Positions 8,779 to 17,366 of a stretch of DNA of 64,000 nucleotides are shown piece by piece. The position numbers and the translations under genes were made by a program. Source of the stretch: Betaproteobacteria bacterium. GTDB taxonomy: Bacteria; Pseudomonadota; Gammaproteobacteria; Burkholderiales; Burkholderiaceae_C. The stretch covers positions 32,919-96,918 of the forward strand of contig RFYV01000003.1 of assembly GCA_009921265.1 (NCBI GenBank), given 5' to 3'. A model generated the notes under the pieces. That model was given only the letters and a program-made list of their open reading frames with translations. It was not told where the DNA came from and made no database searches. The stretch's first letter is position 1. Each line of letters begins with the position of its first letter.

Positions 8779-9692
8779 TTTTGTGTCGGGTTTGGGTTGA
8801 ATTGCGATAGTGCCACACCTGCTAAGGCCATTAAGCCGCCCAAAATTTTGGTTGTTGTGAATTCTTCACCTGTGATAAGCCATGAAAACACACCCGCTAC
8901 CACAGGCATGAGATACATCAAAGGAGCAGATTTTGAAACACCTCTGACAGCATTGATCCAACCCCACACCAACCATCCCATAAACGCGGACATAAACACC
9001 GATAAAAATAAAATGAAGGCAATCGTTGGCGTGATCAACTCGGCTGTATGTTCCCAACTGAGCGATGCAGTGATAAAAAATATCGGTACCGATCCGATCA
9101 ATGTGGCATACCCCATGGTAATCCAACTGCCATGGCGTTCAATCATCGGTTTGGTTTTGATGGTGTATAAAGAAAATGAACACGCCGCAGTTAATAAAAT
9201 CAAATCACCCAAAGATGCTTGCCATTGCACGTGCATGATTTTTTGCGACAAAAAAATCATCACACCCATACAAGCAACGGTAACACCAGTGAGTTGTCTG
9301 GCTCCCATGCGTTCCAATTTCATGATTCGCAAGATAAGTAAAGTAAATAGAGGTCCGCAAGCCAATATCACTGAACTCGAAAATGGAGTTGACCAATGCG
9401 CGCCCCATGCCGCCAAAGTGGTGTGCAAACTGTGTCCAATCAAGCCCAAGATGGTCATGGGTAACCAATCTGCTCTTGGCAGTGGTGGAAAAAATTCACC
9501 GCATTTGATTCGAAACATGATCAATGCACAGACAGGCATCACCACGTAGCGACACATTAAAAAGCTGGTGGGTTCCAAAATGGTGAGCAAATATTTTTGA
9601 ACGGTAAAGTTAGCTCCCCATATCAAGATCAAACCTATGGCAGCAAGCAGGGCCATATTTTGTAAACGTTGATGTTGAGATGGATTGTGCAT
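8775..9692 (-). CDS. EamA/DMT-superfamily permease
   Basis: Inner-membrane protein of 305 aa with about ten predicted helices arranged as two EamA repeats. The first begins 'LLAAIGLILIWGANFTVQKY' and the second 'LILLTAACSFSLYTIKTKP'. Such proteins (RhaT/YdcZ/EamA type) usually export metabolites or amino acids; the substrate is unknown. It is the first gene of the minus-strand operon with the NlpC/P60-like and alpha/beta hydrolases. ATG 9692 is used; only a weak AGAG lies upstream. The 223-bp gap upstream holds the divergent promoters towards the carbonic-anhydrase-like gene. Confidence 0.87.
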   Translation of the reverse strand: MHNPSQHQRLQNMALLAAIGLILIWGANFTVQKYLLTILEPTSFLMCRYVVMPVCALIMFRIKCGEFFPPLPRADWLPMTILGLIGHSLHTTLAAWGAHWSTPFSSSVILACGPLFTLLILRIMKLERMGARQLTGVTVACMGVMIFLSQKIMHVQWQASLGDLILLTAACSFSLYTIKTKPMIERHGSWITMGYATLIGSVPIFFITASLSWEHTAELITPTIAFILFLSVFMSAFMGWLVWGWINAVRGVSKSAPLMYLMPVVAGVFSWLITGEEFTTTKILGGLMALAGVALSQFNPNPTQK

Positions 9693-9869
9693 TAACCATT
9701 GTGACTCTTTTGGGTATATCCCTTGTAAGTCACATTAATCATGAGCTGAAGCAATCTTGTAATCATAATTGATTTAAATTTCTCTAAAACGAGTTCAAAT
9801 GGATTCATTCGTTTGAATTGAAATTCATTGGTCTTCAAGTTTCCCCAGTTAGTGCCGACCTATTCGTTT

Positions 9870-9887
9870 TAGGATATTCTTATCCTA
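9870..9887. promoter_or_regulatory. Palindromic candidate operator
   Basis: A perfect inverted repeat TAGGATA-TTCT-TATCCTA (7-bp arms, 4-bp centre) ends 28 bases before the start of the carbonic-anhydrase-like gene at 9916 and overlaps the likely promoter region. The ribosome binding site (AGGAGA, about 9905-9910) follows it. The form suggests a dimeric regulator site, but no regulator gene is adjacent and I cannot name the family. Confidence 0.5.
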
Positions 9888-9915
9888 TGGAAATTGCATT
9901 CTTTAGGAGAAGTTC

Positions 9916-10512
9916 ATGTCCTCACTCGCTACCAAGCCCCAATCCCCTTTGTCTTGCACCTGCTGTGCGCCTTTTTCTTTAACGGACAAGACAACAAGGC
10001 GTAGCTTGTTGGGCCTTGGCGCTGCCACATTGGCGGGAGTCGCATTGGGACTTCATTCAAACACCGCGCAAGCGTCCAGTGGCAACTACGAATCCATGTT
10101 GATCAATTGCATTGATCCTCGCTTTACGACTTTGAGTTGGCAATACATGGGTTTGTTGCAAGGCGTTAATCGCGACAAACTTGACGACAACTACAGTCAC
10201 TTTGTAATTGCAGGCGGTCCTATTGGTGCTGTGCATCCCAAATTTGCAGCATGGCACAAAGCCTATTGGGACAATTTAGACATCACCGTTTCTTTGCATC
10301 ACATCAAGCGAGTTGTTGCACTCACGCACCGCGATTGCGGCGCCGCAAAATTGGCTTTTGGTGACGATAAAGTTTCTAATAAGGATGTAGAAACTGCTTC
10401 TCATTCAGATGCACTCAAAGAATTCAGATCACAAGTCATTAAGCGTCAACCCAAATTGAGCGTGATTACAGGAATCATGGATTTGAACGGACGCGTTGAT
10501 TTGGTTGGATAA
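9916..10512 (+). CDS. Tat-exported beta-carbonic-anhydrase-like protein
   Basis: A 198-aa protein with a twin-arginine signal (R28-R29 in 'TTRRSLLGLGAA', then a hydrophobic stretch and 'AQAS'), so it is probably exported folded. The mature part carries the beta-carbonic-anhydrase zinc pattern: C65-x-D67-x-R69 ('NCIDPR') and H138-x2-C141 ('THRDCGA'). A Cys cluster (C14, C16, C17) precedes the signal and is unexplained. At about 140 mature residues it is shorter than typical beta-CAs, so hydration of CO2 is likely by family but not proven. AGGAGA lies 6-10 bases before ATG 9916. A palindromic operator at 9870-9887 suggests dedicated control. The gene converges on the ElyC-like gene 4 bp away. 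Confidence 0.8.
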   Translation: MSSLATKPQSPLSCTCCAPFSLTDKTTRRSLLGLGAATLAGVALGLHSNTAQASSGNYESMLINCIDPRFTTLSWQYMGLLQGVNRDKLDDNYSHFVIAGGPIGAVHPKFAAWHKAYWDNLDITVSLHHIKRVVALTHRDCGAAKLAFGDDKVSNKDVETASHSDALKEFRSQVIKRQPKLSVITGIMDLNGRVDLVG

Positions 10513-10516
10513 AGCG

Positions 10517-11266
10517 TCAACGCTCTACCGTTACTAAGTTTCCCAACCACTCGTGCAAAACTTGTCTCGAGTTTTGTAGTCCGTTTGTTGATGGGAGTGC
10601 GTGTAACAACGCAGATCCGCTGGGCATGAATTTGCCAGTGGGTGCAGGCCTTACTTCAAAACCTACTTTTTGAAACTGAGCCACACTGCGTTGCATATGC
10701 ACATGGGTAGTCACCAAAACAATTTTTTTAATACCTTCTTTTTCTAGAATGGTCCATGTGTTTTGCGCATTTTCTTGCGTGTCACGTGAAGTCATCTCCA
10801 TCCATCGCAAATTATTTTTGTAATGACGCAGTGCTACGATTTGAGCACTTTGAGCTTCTGCTATTTTTTGATTAGGTGCGCCGTGACCGATGCCGCCCGA
10901 AAATAGCACAGGTAACTGGATTTGATCTGCCAGCCATAAACCATAACGCAAACGTGCATGACTGGGTTCACTCAAGTCAGCCGTCTTGTATTCATCTCGT
11001 AAATCGTAAGAACCACCACCCAAAATAACAATAGCTTGCGCATCTTTCAATTCGGATACATCAATTGTTGGATAATTTTTGAGTAAATGGTCAGATAAGG
11101 CAATCGCCACCGATTGGCAACTCAAAATCCACAAAATAACAATACCAAAAAAAATCAAGCAGCAAGCAGTTTTAAAAAATCGCTTGATTAAAAATAAACC
11201 CAACAATGCACATAAAATAGGCCCTGCGGGTGGCAAGACAAAAGCAGCAATTAAAGGCTTGATCAT
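10517..11266 (-). CDS. YdcF/ElyC-like membrane protein (DUF218)
   Basis: A 249-aa envelope protein of the DUF218 superfamily. Two hydrophobic segments (roughly residues 5-25 and 30-55) precede a Rossmann-like domain with 'AQAIVILGGGSYDL', 'LFSGGIG' and 'IVLVTTHVHMQRS'. E. coli ElyC and SanA of this family affect envelope and peptidoglycan or lipid-carrier metabolism; the exact reaction is unknown. I chose ATG 11266 because the N-terminus 'MIKPLIAAFVLP' matches the family; the longer frame to 11305 would overlap the divergent promoter. It is divergent from the MFS gene at 11339. Confidence 0.82.
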   Translation of the reverse strand: MIKPLIAAFVLPPAGPILCALLGLFLIKRFFKTACCLIFFGIVILWILSCQSVAIALSDHLLKNYPTIDVSELKDAQAIVILGGGSYDLRDEYKTADLSEPSHARLRYGLWLADQIQLPVLFSGGIGHGAPNQKIAEAQSAQIVALRHYKNNLRWMEMTSRDTQENAQNTWTILEKEGIKKIVLVTTHVHMQRSVAQFQKVGFEVRPAPTGKFMPSGSALLHALPSTNGLQNSRQVLHEWLGNLVTVER

Positions 11267-11338
11267 CGTGTCTTCGTTGTTACATCCAATACTGGCATGA
11301 TACACAACGCTCTTTCATCGCTTCATACAGGAACAACC

Positions 11339-12652
11339 ATGTCCGATTCTTTGTCCAATTCTCTGAACCCAGGCGTTCAAAAGCGTGAAGTTTTTGGCTG
11401 GGCCATGTATGACTTTGCCAATTCTGGGTATGTCACCGTTGTTATGACGGCCGTGTTCGCCTCTTATTTTGTAGGTGGCATTGCTAAATCGGCAACATGG
11501 GCCACATTGGCTTGGACCATCGCTTTGAGCATTTCTTATGCGTTGGTGATGATCACTATGCCCATCATTGGTCAATGGGGCGATGTGTACGCCATCAAAA
11601 AGAAATTGTTGATGTGGACTACAGCAGCCTGTGTTATCACTACCGCCATGTTGTCTTGGGTGCAACCTGGAGACATTTTTCTGGCGCTATTTTTAGTTGT
11701 TCTTTCCAATTTATTTTTTTCATACGGCGAAACGCTTGCTGCTGCATTCTTGCCTGAATTGGCACAACCCCAAGCCATGGGCAAAGTCAGTGGCTGGGGG
11801 TGGTCATTGGGATATGTCGGGGGCATGTTGTCGCTCGGCGTGAGCCTTGCCTATGTTTTAAACGCACAAAAAAATTCAATCCCAGCGTCTCAATTCGTAC
11901 CCGCCACGATGTTGATTACAGCAGGTTTGTATGGGGTCGCTTCCTTGTTTTGTTTTGCACTCCTCAAAGAACGCGCCGTTGCCAAAGAAGTCAATGAAGA
12001 TATTGACAAGCCAGCGCTCAATTTAAAAGCCTTGATGCTGACATTCAATAAGGCCCGCAAATACAAAGATTTTTTACAACTCTTGGCTTGCATCGTGGCC
12101 TATCAAGCTGGCGTTGCTGTGGCCATTACATTGGCAGGTATTTATGCAGAACAAGTGATTGGTTTTGAGCCACAAGAAACCATGGTTTTGATTTTTGTAC
12201 TCAATATCGCGGCCATGGTGGGCGCATTCGGTTTGGGTTACTTGCAAGACAAAATGGGACATAAATCCACACTCGCACTCACATTGGTCGGATGGATTCT
12301 CACTTGTATTTTGGCCGCTCTCACCACCAGCAAAGGTGTGTTTTGGATTGCGGCGGCGGTTGCAGGATTTTGTATGGGTTCGAGTCAATCCTCAGGGCGC
12401 GCCATGGTTGGTATTTTGGTGCCAGCCGATCAATCAGCAGAATTTTTCGGCCTATGGAGTTTCGCGGTTCGCTTGGCCAGTATTTTGGGACCCTTGATGT
12501 ATGGCTTGATCACGTTTCTGACAGATGGCAATCAACGCATCGCCATTGCATCCACCGGACTTTTATTTGTTGTAGGTTTGTTATTGTTATTGCCCCTTAA
12601 TTTAGATCGGGGACAAGAGTTACGCAGGCAAGAATCGAACGCAAGCCATTAA
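11339..12652 (+). CDS. UMF1-type MFS transporter
   Basis: A 437-aa major facilitator protein with 12 predicted helices. The N-terminus 'REVFGWAMYDFANSGY' is the hallmark of the UMF1/YxiO (Atg22-related) subfamily, whose members are proposed amino-acid or peptide effluxers. ATG 11339 is preceded by AGGAA 6 bases upstream, better than the ATG at 11297. The last 33 bases overlap the 3' end of the convergent sensor kinase gene. The substrate is unknown. Confidence 0.88.
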   Translation: MSDSLSNSLNPGVQKREVFGWAMYDFANSGYVTVVMTAVFASYFVGGIAKSATWATLAWTIALSISYALVMITMPIIGQWGDVYAIKKKLLMWTTAACVITTAMLSWVQPGDIFLALFLVVLSNLFFSYGETLAAAFLPELAQPQAMGKVSGWGWSLGYVGGMLSLGVSLAYVLNAQKNSIPASQFVPATMLITAGLYGVASLFCFALLKERAVAKEVNEDIDKPALNLKALMLTFNKARKYKDFLQLLACIVAYQAGVAVAITLAGIYAEQVIGFEPQETMVLIFVLNIAAMVGAFGLGYLQDKMGHKSTLALTLVGWILTCILAALTTSKGVFWIAAAVAGFCMGSSQSSGRAMVGILVPADQSAEFFGLWSFAVRLASILGPLMYGLITFLTDGNQRIAIASTGLLFVVGLLLLLPLNLDRGQELRRQESNASH

Positions 12653-14029
12653 TCCTTTGGATTGTGGGTTGTCTTCAAGACTAAATTGCGCATTCATCAA
12701 TCGTGCGTATTCGCTCACAATTGATAACCCTAAACCAGATCCGTTGGAAGACTCTGCGGTTTTTTTGCCTTTTGACCACCTGGCCAGGGCTTGTTGTTTT
12801 TGCTCATTGCTCAACCCTGATCCTTCGTCAATCACTCGCAGTTGAATTGGTTCATTCGCATATATTGTTTTAACAATCGCAACCGTGATATTTGGCTTTT
12901 GATTTGAAAAATCACATCCATGACGCATCGCGTTATCAATCAAGTTATTCAAAATACCTTCTAACAAAGGGCGATGCGCTTTGATATTACAGGGCGCATC
13001 CAAACCCATTCCGCCTAAATCAATACCCATTGCATCTGCACGCGGTAAAAAGCGAATCAAAGTGTCTCGAGCTACTTCATCGAGTGCGATAGTTTCTAAA
13101 ACAACGCTGTTGCGCGCTTCATCTGCCAAAGCCAAGGCAATCAGTTGATCGATCAAACGGCTTGCCTTGTCTTGCGTGCCCAATATAGCGACAAGTTGAT
13201 CTTTCATCACTTCGGGCGATTGATTTTTAACTCCGTATTCTGCCAATGCACGAATACCCGCCAGTGGTGTTCGCATCTCATGGGCGATATTTCCAGAGAA
13301 CTCACGTTGTGCCTTGACTTGTTCTTGAATGCGCGACATTAAGCTATTAAAAGAATTGCCCAGTTTTTGAATATCGCTCACCTTGGCGTCTAAATTTAAA
13401 GGATTGAGATTATTGGAGTCACGGTGCCGCATGTTGTCCTCAAGATCAGACAAGGGCTGTAAATCATCGCGAATCATTTTTCTAAGCCAAAGCAGCAACA
13501 GCAACAATATAAAAATTTGCGGCAAGATGCTGATGTAAAGTAAATTTTCGAGCATGCTGTCTCTGCCTGTTGTGGTTTGTGCCATCACCACATAAAAATC
13601 AGGATCTGTTTGATGATGCAAGGTGATCGAGCGAAGGCTCTTTCCTTGATAGTTGTATTCTGTAAATGCGGGTTTTTTTTCTGCTTCTTTTAATTGCAAG
13701 GTAAGGCCGCCGTGTCCAGCCACCCATTTGCCATCGGGATCATAAATTGCAAAATAAATAGACTCTACAGGGTCAAATAAAACCGTGCTTAAATCTTGCG
13801 AAGTTAAATTCAGTTTTATTTTTCTCTCGTTGTATTCATCTATTTCTAAAACTCGGCTTGAAATCAAATAGGCGTCATCCAATAAGCTTCGGTCATGGGC
13901 TTTTTGAACAAAATAACTCGCCACCATCATGGTGGTGGCAGCTCCTAATATCCATGTAATCGCCAGAGGAATAAAGACATGCTGTAGTATTTTTGTTTTG
14001 AAGGATGGAAAACGAAATTGTTCAATCAC
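12620..14029 (-). CDS. Sensor histidine kinase, TctE-like, paired with czc operon
   Basis: Membrane sensor kinase, 469 aa. Helices lie at about residues 15-41 and 162-183, enclosing a periplasmic domain of the TctE/2CSK type. The phospho-acceptor is H250 ('NIAHEMRTPL'), followed by the N box 'NNLIDNAMRHG', G1 'DEGSGLS' and G2 'GSGLGLSIV'. It overlaps the response regulator gene by 4 bases (ATGA at 14026-14029). The sensor domain resembles kinases for carboxylates, yet the pair is divergent from a heavy-metal efflux operon, so it probably senses a metal or metal-linked envelope signal; this is inference from context. No His- or Cys-rich metal motif is obvious in the periplasmic loop. Confidence 0.9.
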   Translation of the reverse strand: MIEQFRFPSFKTKILQHVFIPLAITWILGAATTMMVASYFVQKAHDRSLLDDAYLISSRVLEIDEYNERKIKLNLTSQDLSTVLFDPVESIYFAIYDPDGKWVAGHGGLTLQLKEAEKKPAFTEYNYQGKSLRSITLHHQTDPDFYVVMAQTTTGRDSMLENLLYISILPQIFILLLLLLWLRKMIRDDLQPLSDLEDNMRHRDSNNLNPLNLDAKVSDIQKLGNSFNSLMSRIQEQVKAQREFSGNIAHEMRTPLAGIRALAEYGVKNQSPEVMKDQLVAILGTQDKASRLIDQLIALALADEARNSVVLETIALDEVARDTLIRFLPRADAMGIDLGGMGLDAPCNIKAHRPLLEGILNNLIDNAMRHGCDFSNQKPNITVAIVKTIYANEPIQLRVIDEGSGLSNEQKQQALARWSKGKKTAESSNGSGLGLSIVSEYARLMNAQFSLEDNPQSKGLMACVRFLPA

Positions 14030-14721
14030 GATGAACTCACTTCTAAAACATATCCGATACCTCTAACCGTACGAATCGTGGCGCCACTGGCGGCAATTTT
14101 TTTTCTAATGCGTGAAATAAAAACTTCTAAAGCATTGTTGCCCAAGTAATCATCGAGGTCTGATAGTTTTTCGGATAACACCGATTTGCTCACCACGCGA
14201 CCCGAGGGTGAGCATAGCTCCCACAGCACTTCAAATTCGCGCGCGGGCAAAATCAACTCATCTCCCCCCATTGAAAATCTTCTTTGCGCGCGATGCAAAA
14301 CCAAGTGACCGACCTGATGTATTTCTTCTGATTTGTGTTGAATACGTCTTGTGAGCGCATGTAGTCTGGCTTCAACTTCGGCCAATTCAAAAGGTTTGCC
14401 TAAATAATCATCGGCGCCTAAATGGAGACCTTCGATTCGCTCTTCGGTGCGATTGCGCGCTGTTAAAACAAGCACAGGTGTTGTGTCACCGCGTTGCCTG
14501 GCTTTTTGAAGCAATTGCAGGCCACTGGCCGTTTCAAACTGTGCGTTGTGCGACATCGGTAAATTCAAATCAAGAACAACTGCGTCATAGGGTTGATTGC
14601 GCCACAGTTGATCAGCGTCTGAAAAATTGTCGCTTGCGTCAATTCGGTGCCCACTATCACTTAAGCTCTTTTGTAATACCTTTTGAATAACAGGATCGTC
14701 TTCAATTAAAAGAATTCGCAT
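14026..14721 (-). CDS. OmpR-family response regulator of the czc locus
   Basis: A 231-aa response regulator: receiver domain (acidic pair E7/D8, phospho-acceptor D51 in 'VVLDLNLP', Lys in 'YLGKPFE') and C-terminal winged helix ('LPAREFEVLWEL', 'RIRKKI', 'VRGIGYVL'). Between 'LNLP' and the usual 'DG' turn it carries about six extra residues ('MSHNAQFETASG'), a small insertion at the output face next to the phosphorylation site. It is the first gene of the pair with the kinase and divergent from czcC; direct repeats at 14759-14778 are a likely binding site, which would mean autoregulation as well as efflux induction. Confidence 0.92.
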   Translation of the reverse strand: MRILLIEDDPVIQKVLQKSLSDSGHRIDASDNFSDADQLWRNQPYDAVVLDLNLPMSHNAQFETASGLQLLQKARQRGDTTPVLVLTARNRTEERIEGLHLGADDYLGKPFELAEVEARLHALTRRIQHKSEEIHQVGHLVLHRAQRRFSMGGDELILPAREFEVLWELCSPSGRVVSKSVLSEKLSDLDDYLGNNALEVFISRIRKKIAASGATIRTVRGIGYVLEVSSS

Positions 14722-14758
14722 GGTGTGGTTTAAATCGCAAAAAAAAGATTAATCGCTG

Positions 14759-14778
14759 TTGGTCAGGTTTTGGTCAGG
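14759..14778. promoter_or_regulatory. Direct-repeat candidate response-regulator box
   Basis: Two perfect 9-base direct repeats, TTGGTCAGG at 14759-14767 and at 14770-14778, start 11 bp apart, one helical turn. This is the classic layout of OmpR/PhoB-type binding sites. They lie in the 79-bp divergent interval between the response regulator (start 14721) and the first efflux gene (start 14801), about where a -35 element for czcC would be. Confidence 0.65.
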
Positions 14779-14800
14779 GCGGGTATGAGATAAACTACGA

Positions 14801-16168
14801 ATGAGCATACGACATTCGTTTACATTTTGCAGGATTGCCCAAGCGCTGGCAAGCCTTTGCATCTTTATTTTGATGGGGTTTGCGCAAGCGCAAGTCACGC
14901 AAAGTACAAGGGGCTCTGCGCCTGCAAGTTTTCAACAGGCTACACCTTTAAAACTTTCCGTTGTTCTTGATTGGGTCAAGCGACTGCCAGATGTTGGCGT
15001 TGCACTTCAACAATGGGAGTCTGCCAAGGCCAATATTCAAATCGCTGATCACGCACCATTACCCGTTGCTTCCATCAAGGCAGGATCGATTGATTTGCAA
15101 AATGGCATCGGCAACGGAACCATTCTTGGACAAAAGCGAGTGGATAAAGCATTGGGTGTTGACTGGACTTGGGAGAGGGGTGACAAAAGGCTGCAACGCA
15201 CACTCACTGCGCAAAATGAAGCGGCTGCTGCTTATTCCGAATATCTCGATGTCGTGGTGCAAAAAAATATTGAAGCATACATAGCGTATTTTCAACTCAA
15301 GGCTTCACAACAACGATTTGAAGAACTCAATGATTTGTTACAAAGCTCAGTGCAACTCGAGCGTATCAGTCAACTTCGACTCAAAGCAGGCGACATTTCA
15401 CAGCAAGACGTGTCTCGCATCGCAATTGAAACACTCAGAGCACAAACCGATGTGCTCACTGCGCGTTTAGAAAATCAAAAATCTATTCGTACCCTGGCCA
15501 TAGCCACAGGCATCGCCACTCCCGCAGATCAATGGTTTGCGGCTGACAATTGGCCCGAACAACAAGCGTCTTTTTTAACGCAAGATTTTTCAGATCAACA
15601 ATTTTTAGCGTCTATTGAATCAAGACCCGATGTGATTGCGGCCAAGCAACGCGTCACAGCTGCAGAGTTTGCTCTGAAGTCTGCACAAGCGCTCAAGTCC
15701 ACCGACGTGACAGTGGGCAGCTCCTTTGATCACTATCCGCCCGATCAACGCCGATCGGTTGAGTTGCGTATGCAGTTTCCTCTTCAATGGGGTTACTCGT
15801 ATCAAGGTGAAATTGTTCGTGGGCAAACGCAATTACAAATTGCCAAAGACACCTTGCAAAAAGTGGTGGTCAATGCCAGCTCTCAATTGAGTAACGCATG
15901 GAGCAACGTCAAAATTGCTGCGCAACGATTGCAAGCCTTTGAAAATGAAATGGCGCCTAAGGCACAACAAGTTTTAGAGCAAGCCGAGCTAGCCTATCAA
16001 AAGGGCGGGATCAGTCTTACTGATTTATTAGAAGCCAGACGTATTTATCGTACCACTCGATTAGACGTTGTCAATGCAAAACTCGAATTTTCATCCGCAA
16101 CGGGCGCCTGGCAAATGCGCACCCAAAACAACAACACATCATCCACACAGCCCGTGATTAAGAATTGA
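14801..16168 (+). CDS. czcC: Heavy-metal RND efflux outer-membrane factor (CzcC-like)
   Basis: TolC-family outer membrane channel of a tripartite efflux pump, 455 aa. A Sec signal peptide covers about residues 1-30 ('GFAQAQ'). The mature protein consists of two long helical OEP repeats rich in Gln/Ala and Leu. The start ATG 14801 lacks a clear ribosome binding site and sits close to the presumed promoter. It is followed after 1 bp by the adaptor and then the RND pump, so the three products form one complex spanning both membranes. The name is given from context; the exact metal is not determined by this subunit. Confidence 0.88.
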   Translation: MSIRHSFTFCRIAQALASLCIFILMGFAQAQVTQSTRGSAPASFQQATPLKLSVVLDWVKRLPDVGVALQQWESAKANIQIADHAPLPVASIKAGSIDLQNGIGNGTILGQKRVDKALGVDWTWERGDKRLQRTLTAQNEAAAAYSEYLDVVVQKNIEAYIAYFQLKASQQRFEELNDLLQSSVQLERISQLRLKAGDISQQDVSRIAIETLRAQTDVLTARLENQKSIRTLAIATGIATPADQWFAADNWPEQQASFLTQDFSDQQFLASIESRPDVIAAKQRVTAAEFALKSAQALKSTDVTVGSSFDHYPPDQRRSVELRMQFPLQWGYSYQGEIVRGQTQLQIAKDTLQKVVVNASSQLSNAWSNVKIAAQRLQAFENEMAPKAQQVLEQAELAYQKGGISLTDLLEARRIYRTTRLDVVNAKLEFSSATGAWQMRTQNNNTSSTQPVIKN

Positions 16169-16169
16169 C

Positions 16170-17366
16170 ATGATTCCAATGCACAACCGTTTTGTATTCG
16201 CAGCATTCGTATTATTTTTAAGTATTTTTTTGCATTCATGCAAAGATGCTGAAAAAGCAATAGCGCAAGCACCTCAACCGATTTTAGAAAATAATCGATT
16301 GCGATATCCAGCAGGCCATCCACAACTGTTGTCATTCGCTATTATTCAAGCGCAACCCATGGGTATTTCTCACGTGGTTGCGCCTGCCAGAGTGGTGTGG
16401 AATGAAGACCGTACACAACGCGTCATGGCACCCTTTGCAGGTCGCGTGGCGCGCATTGTGGTCGACATGGGACAAGAAGTAAAACCAGGTACTCTATTGG
16501 CAGAAATTGCATCCCCAGAATTTGGTGTTGCACAAGCCGAAACCACGCGCGCACAGGCTGATGTCAATGTAGCGCAAAAAAATCTAGAAAGACAAAAAGA
16601 TTTATTCGAGTTGGGCATCGTTGCCAAAAAAGAATTAGAGCAAGCGCAAGCTGACGCCATCCGAGCCAAAGCAGAACTTGATCGTGCCAACGCCAAAACT
16701 GCTTTGTATGGCGGTGCAAAAAGTGTTGATCAGCAATTGGCTTTGCGCTCTGAAATGCGTGGTTTGGTGGTCGAGCGAAACATCAACCCTGGTCAAGAAG
16801 TCAAACCCGAATCAGCGAGTCCTACCAATCCCGCATTATTTTTAATTTCTGATCCCTACGAGATGTGGTTGCAAATCGATGCACGCGAAGAGTTCCTCAA
16901 TGATATAAAGCAAGGTCAGTGGGTTCAATTCAAAGCCAATGGGTTGAGCGATCAAGTTTTTAAAGCCAAAGTCGTGGCGTCAAGCGACTTCATTGATCCA
17001 GTCAGTCGCGTGATCAAAATGCGTGCATTGGTTTCCAATCCGCAACGATTACTAAAAGCCGAAATGTTGGGCTCTATTCAATTTGACAGGTCGTCCATTT
17101 CGGGTGTGGTGGTGCCCGCCAAAGCCGTGTTTTTAAAAGGTGTGCAGCATTGGGTTTTTGTTGAGACAGCACCCAGTGTTTTTGAGCCACGAGAAGTGGC
17201 GGTGATGCCTCTTAGTCCTCAGCAAGTTGTGATAACAAAAGGTTTGCAACCGGGTCAACCATTCGTAAGCGACAACGTCTTGCTACTTGCACGCGAATTT
17301 AAAATCGCACAAGATAACTTAGAGATGTCTGCATCCCCCGTCTTGGCGCCTGCTCAAAAGCCATGA
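16170..17366 (+). CDS. czcB: Heavy-metal RND efflux periplasmic adaptor (CzcB-like)
   Basis: Membrane-fusion protein, 398 aa. The N-terminus has a hydrophobic segment ending 'FLHSC', compatible with a lipoprotein signal (Cys about residue 27). Next come a lipoyl half ('MAPFAGRVARIVVDMGQEV'), a helical hairpin with 'QADVNVAQKNLERQKDLFELG', the second lipoyl half ('RGLVVERNINPGQEV') and beta-barrel domains. It connects the RND pump with the outer-membrane channel and can pass metal ions to the pump. No His-rich N-terminal metal domain is visible. Its stop overlaps the pump's start (ATGA at 17363-17366). Confidence 0.92.
   Translation: MIPMHNRFVFAAFVLFLSIFLHSCKDAEKAIAQAPQPILENNRLRYPAGHPQLLSFAIIQAQPMGISHVVAPARVVWNEDRTQRVMAPFAGRVARIVVDMGQEVKPGTLLAEIASPEFGVAQAETTRAQADVNVAQKNLERQKDLFELGIVAKKELEQAQADAIRAKAELDRANAKTALYGGAKSVDQQLALRSEMRGLVVERNINPGQEVKPESASPTNPALFLISDPYEMWLQIDAREEFLNDIKQGQWVQFKANGLSDQVFKAKVVASSDFIDPVSRVIKMRALVSNPQRLLKAEMLGSIQFDRSSISGVVVPAKAVFLKGVQHWVFVETAPSVFEPREVAVMPLSPQQVVITKGLQPGQPFVSDNVLLLAREFKIAQDNLEMSASPVLAPAQKP

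Noticed and set aside
8746..9549. Long plus-strand open frame of 267 codons opposite the EamA gene
   Set aside because: It is the antisense of a clear membrane-protein gene and has no family-like sequence or ribosome binding site.
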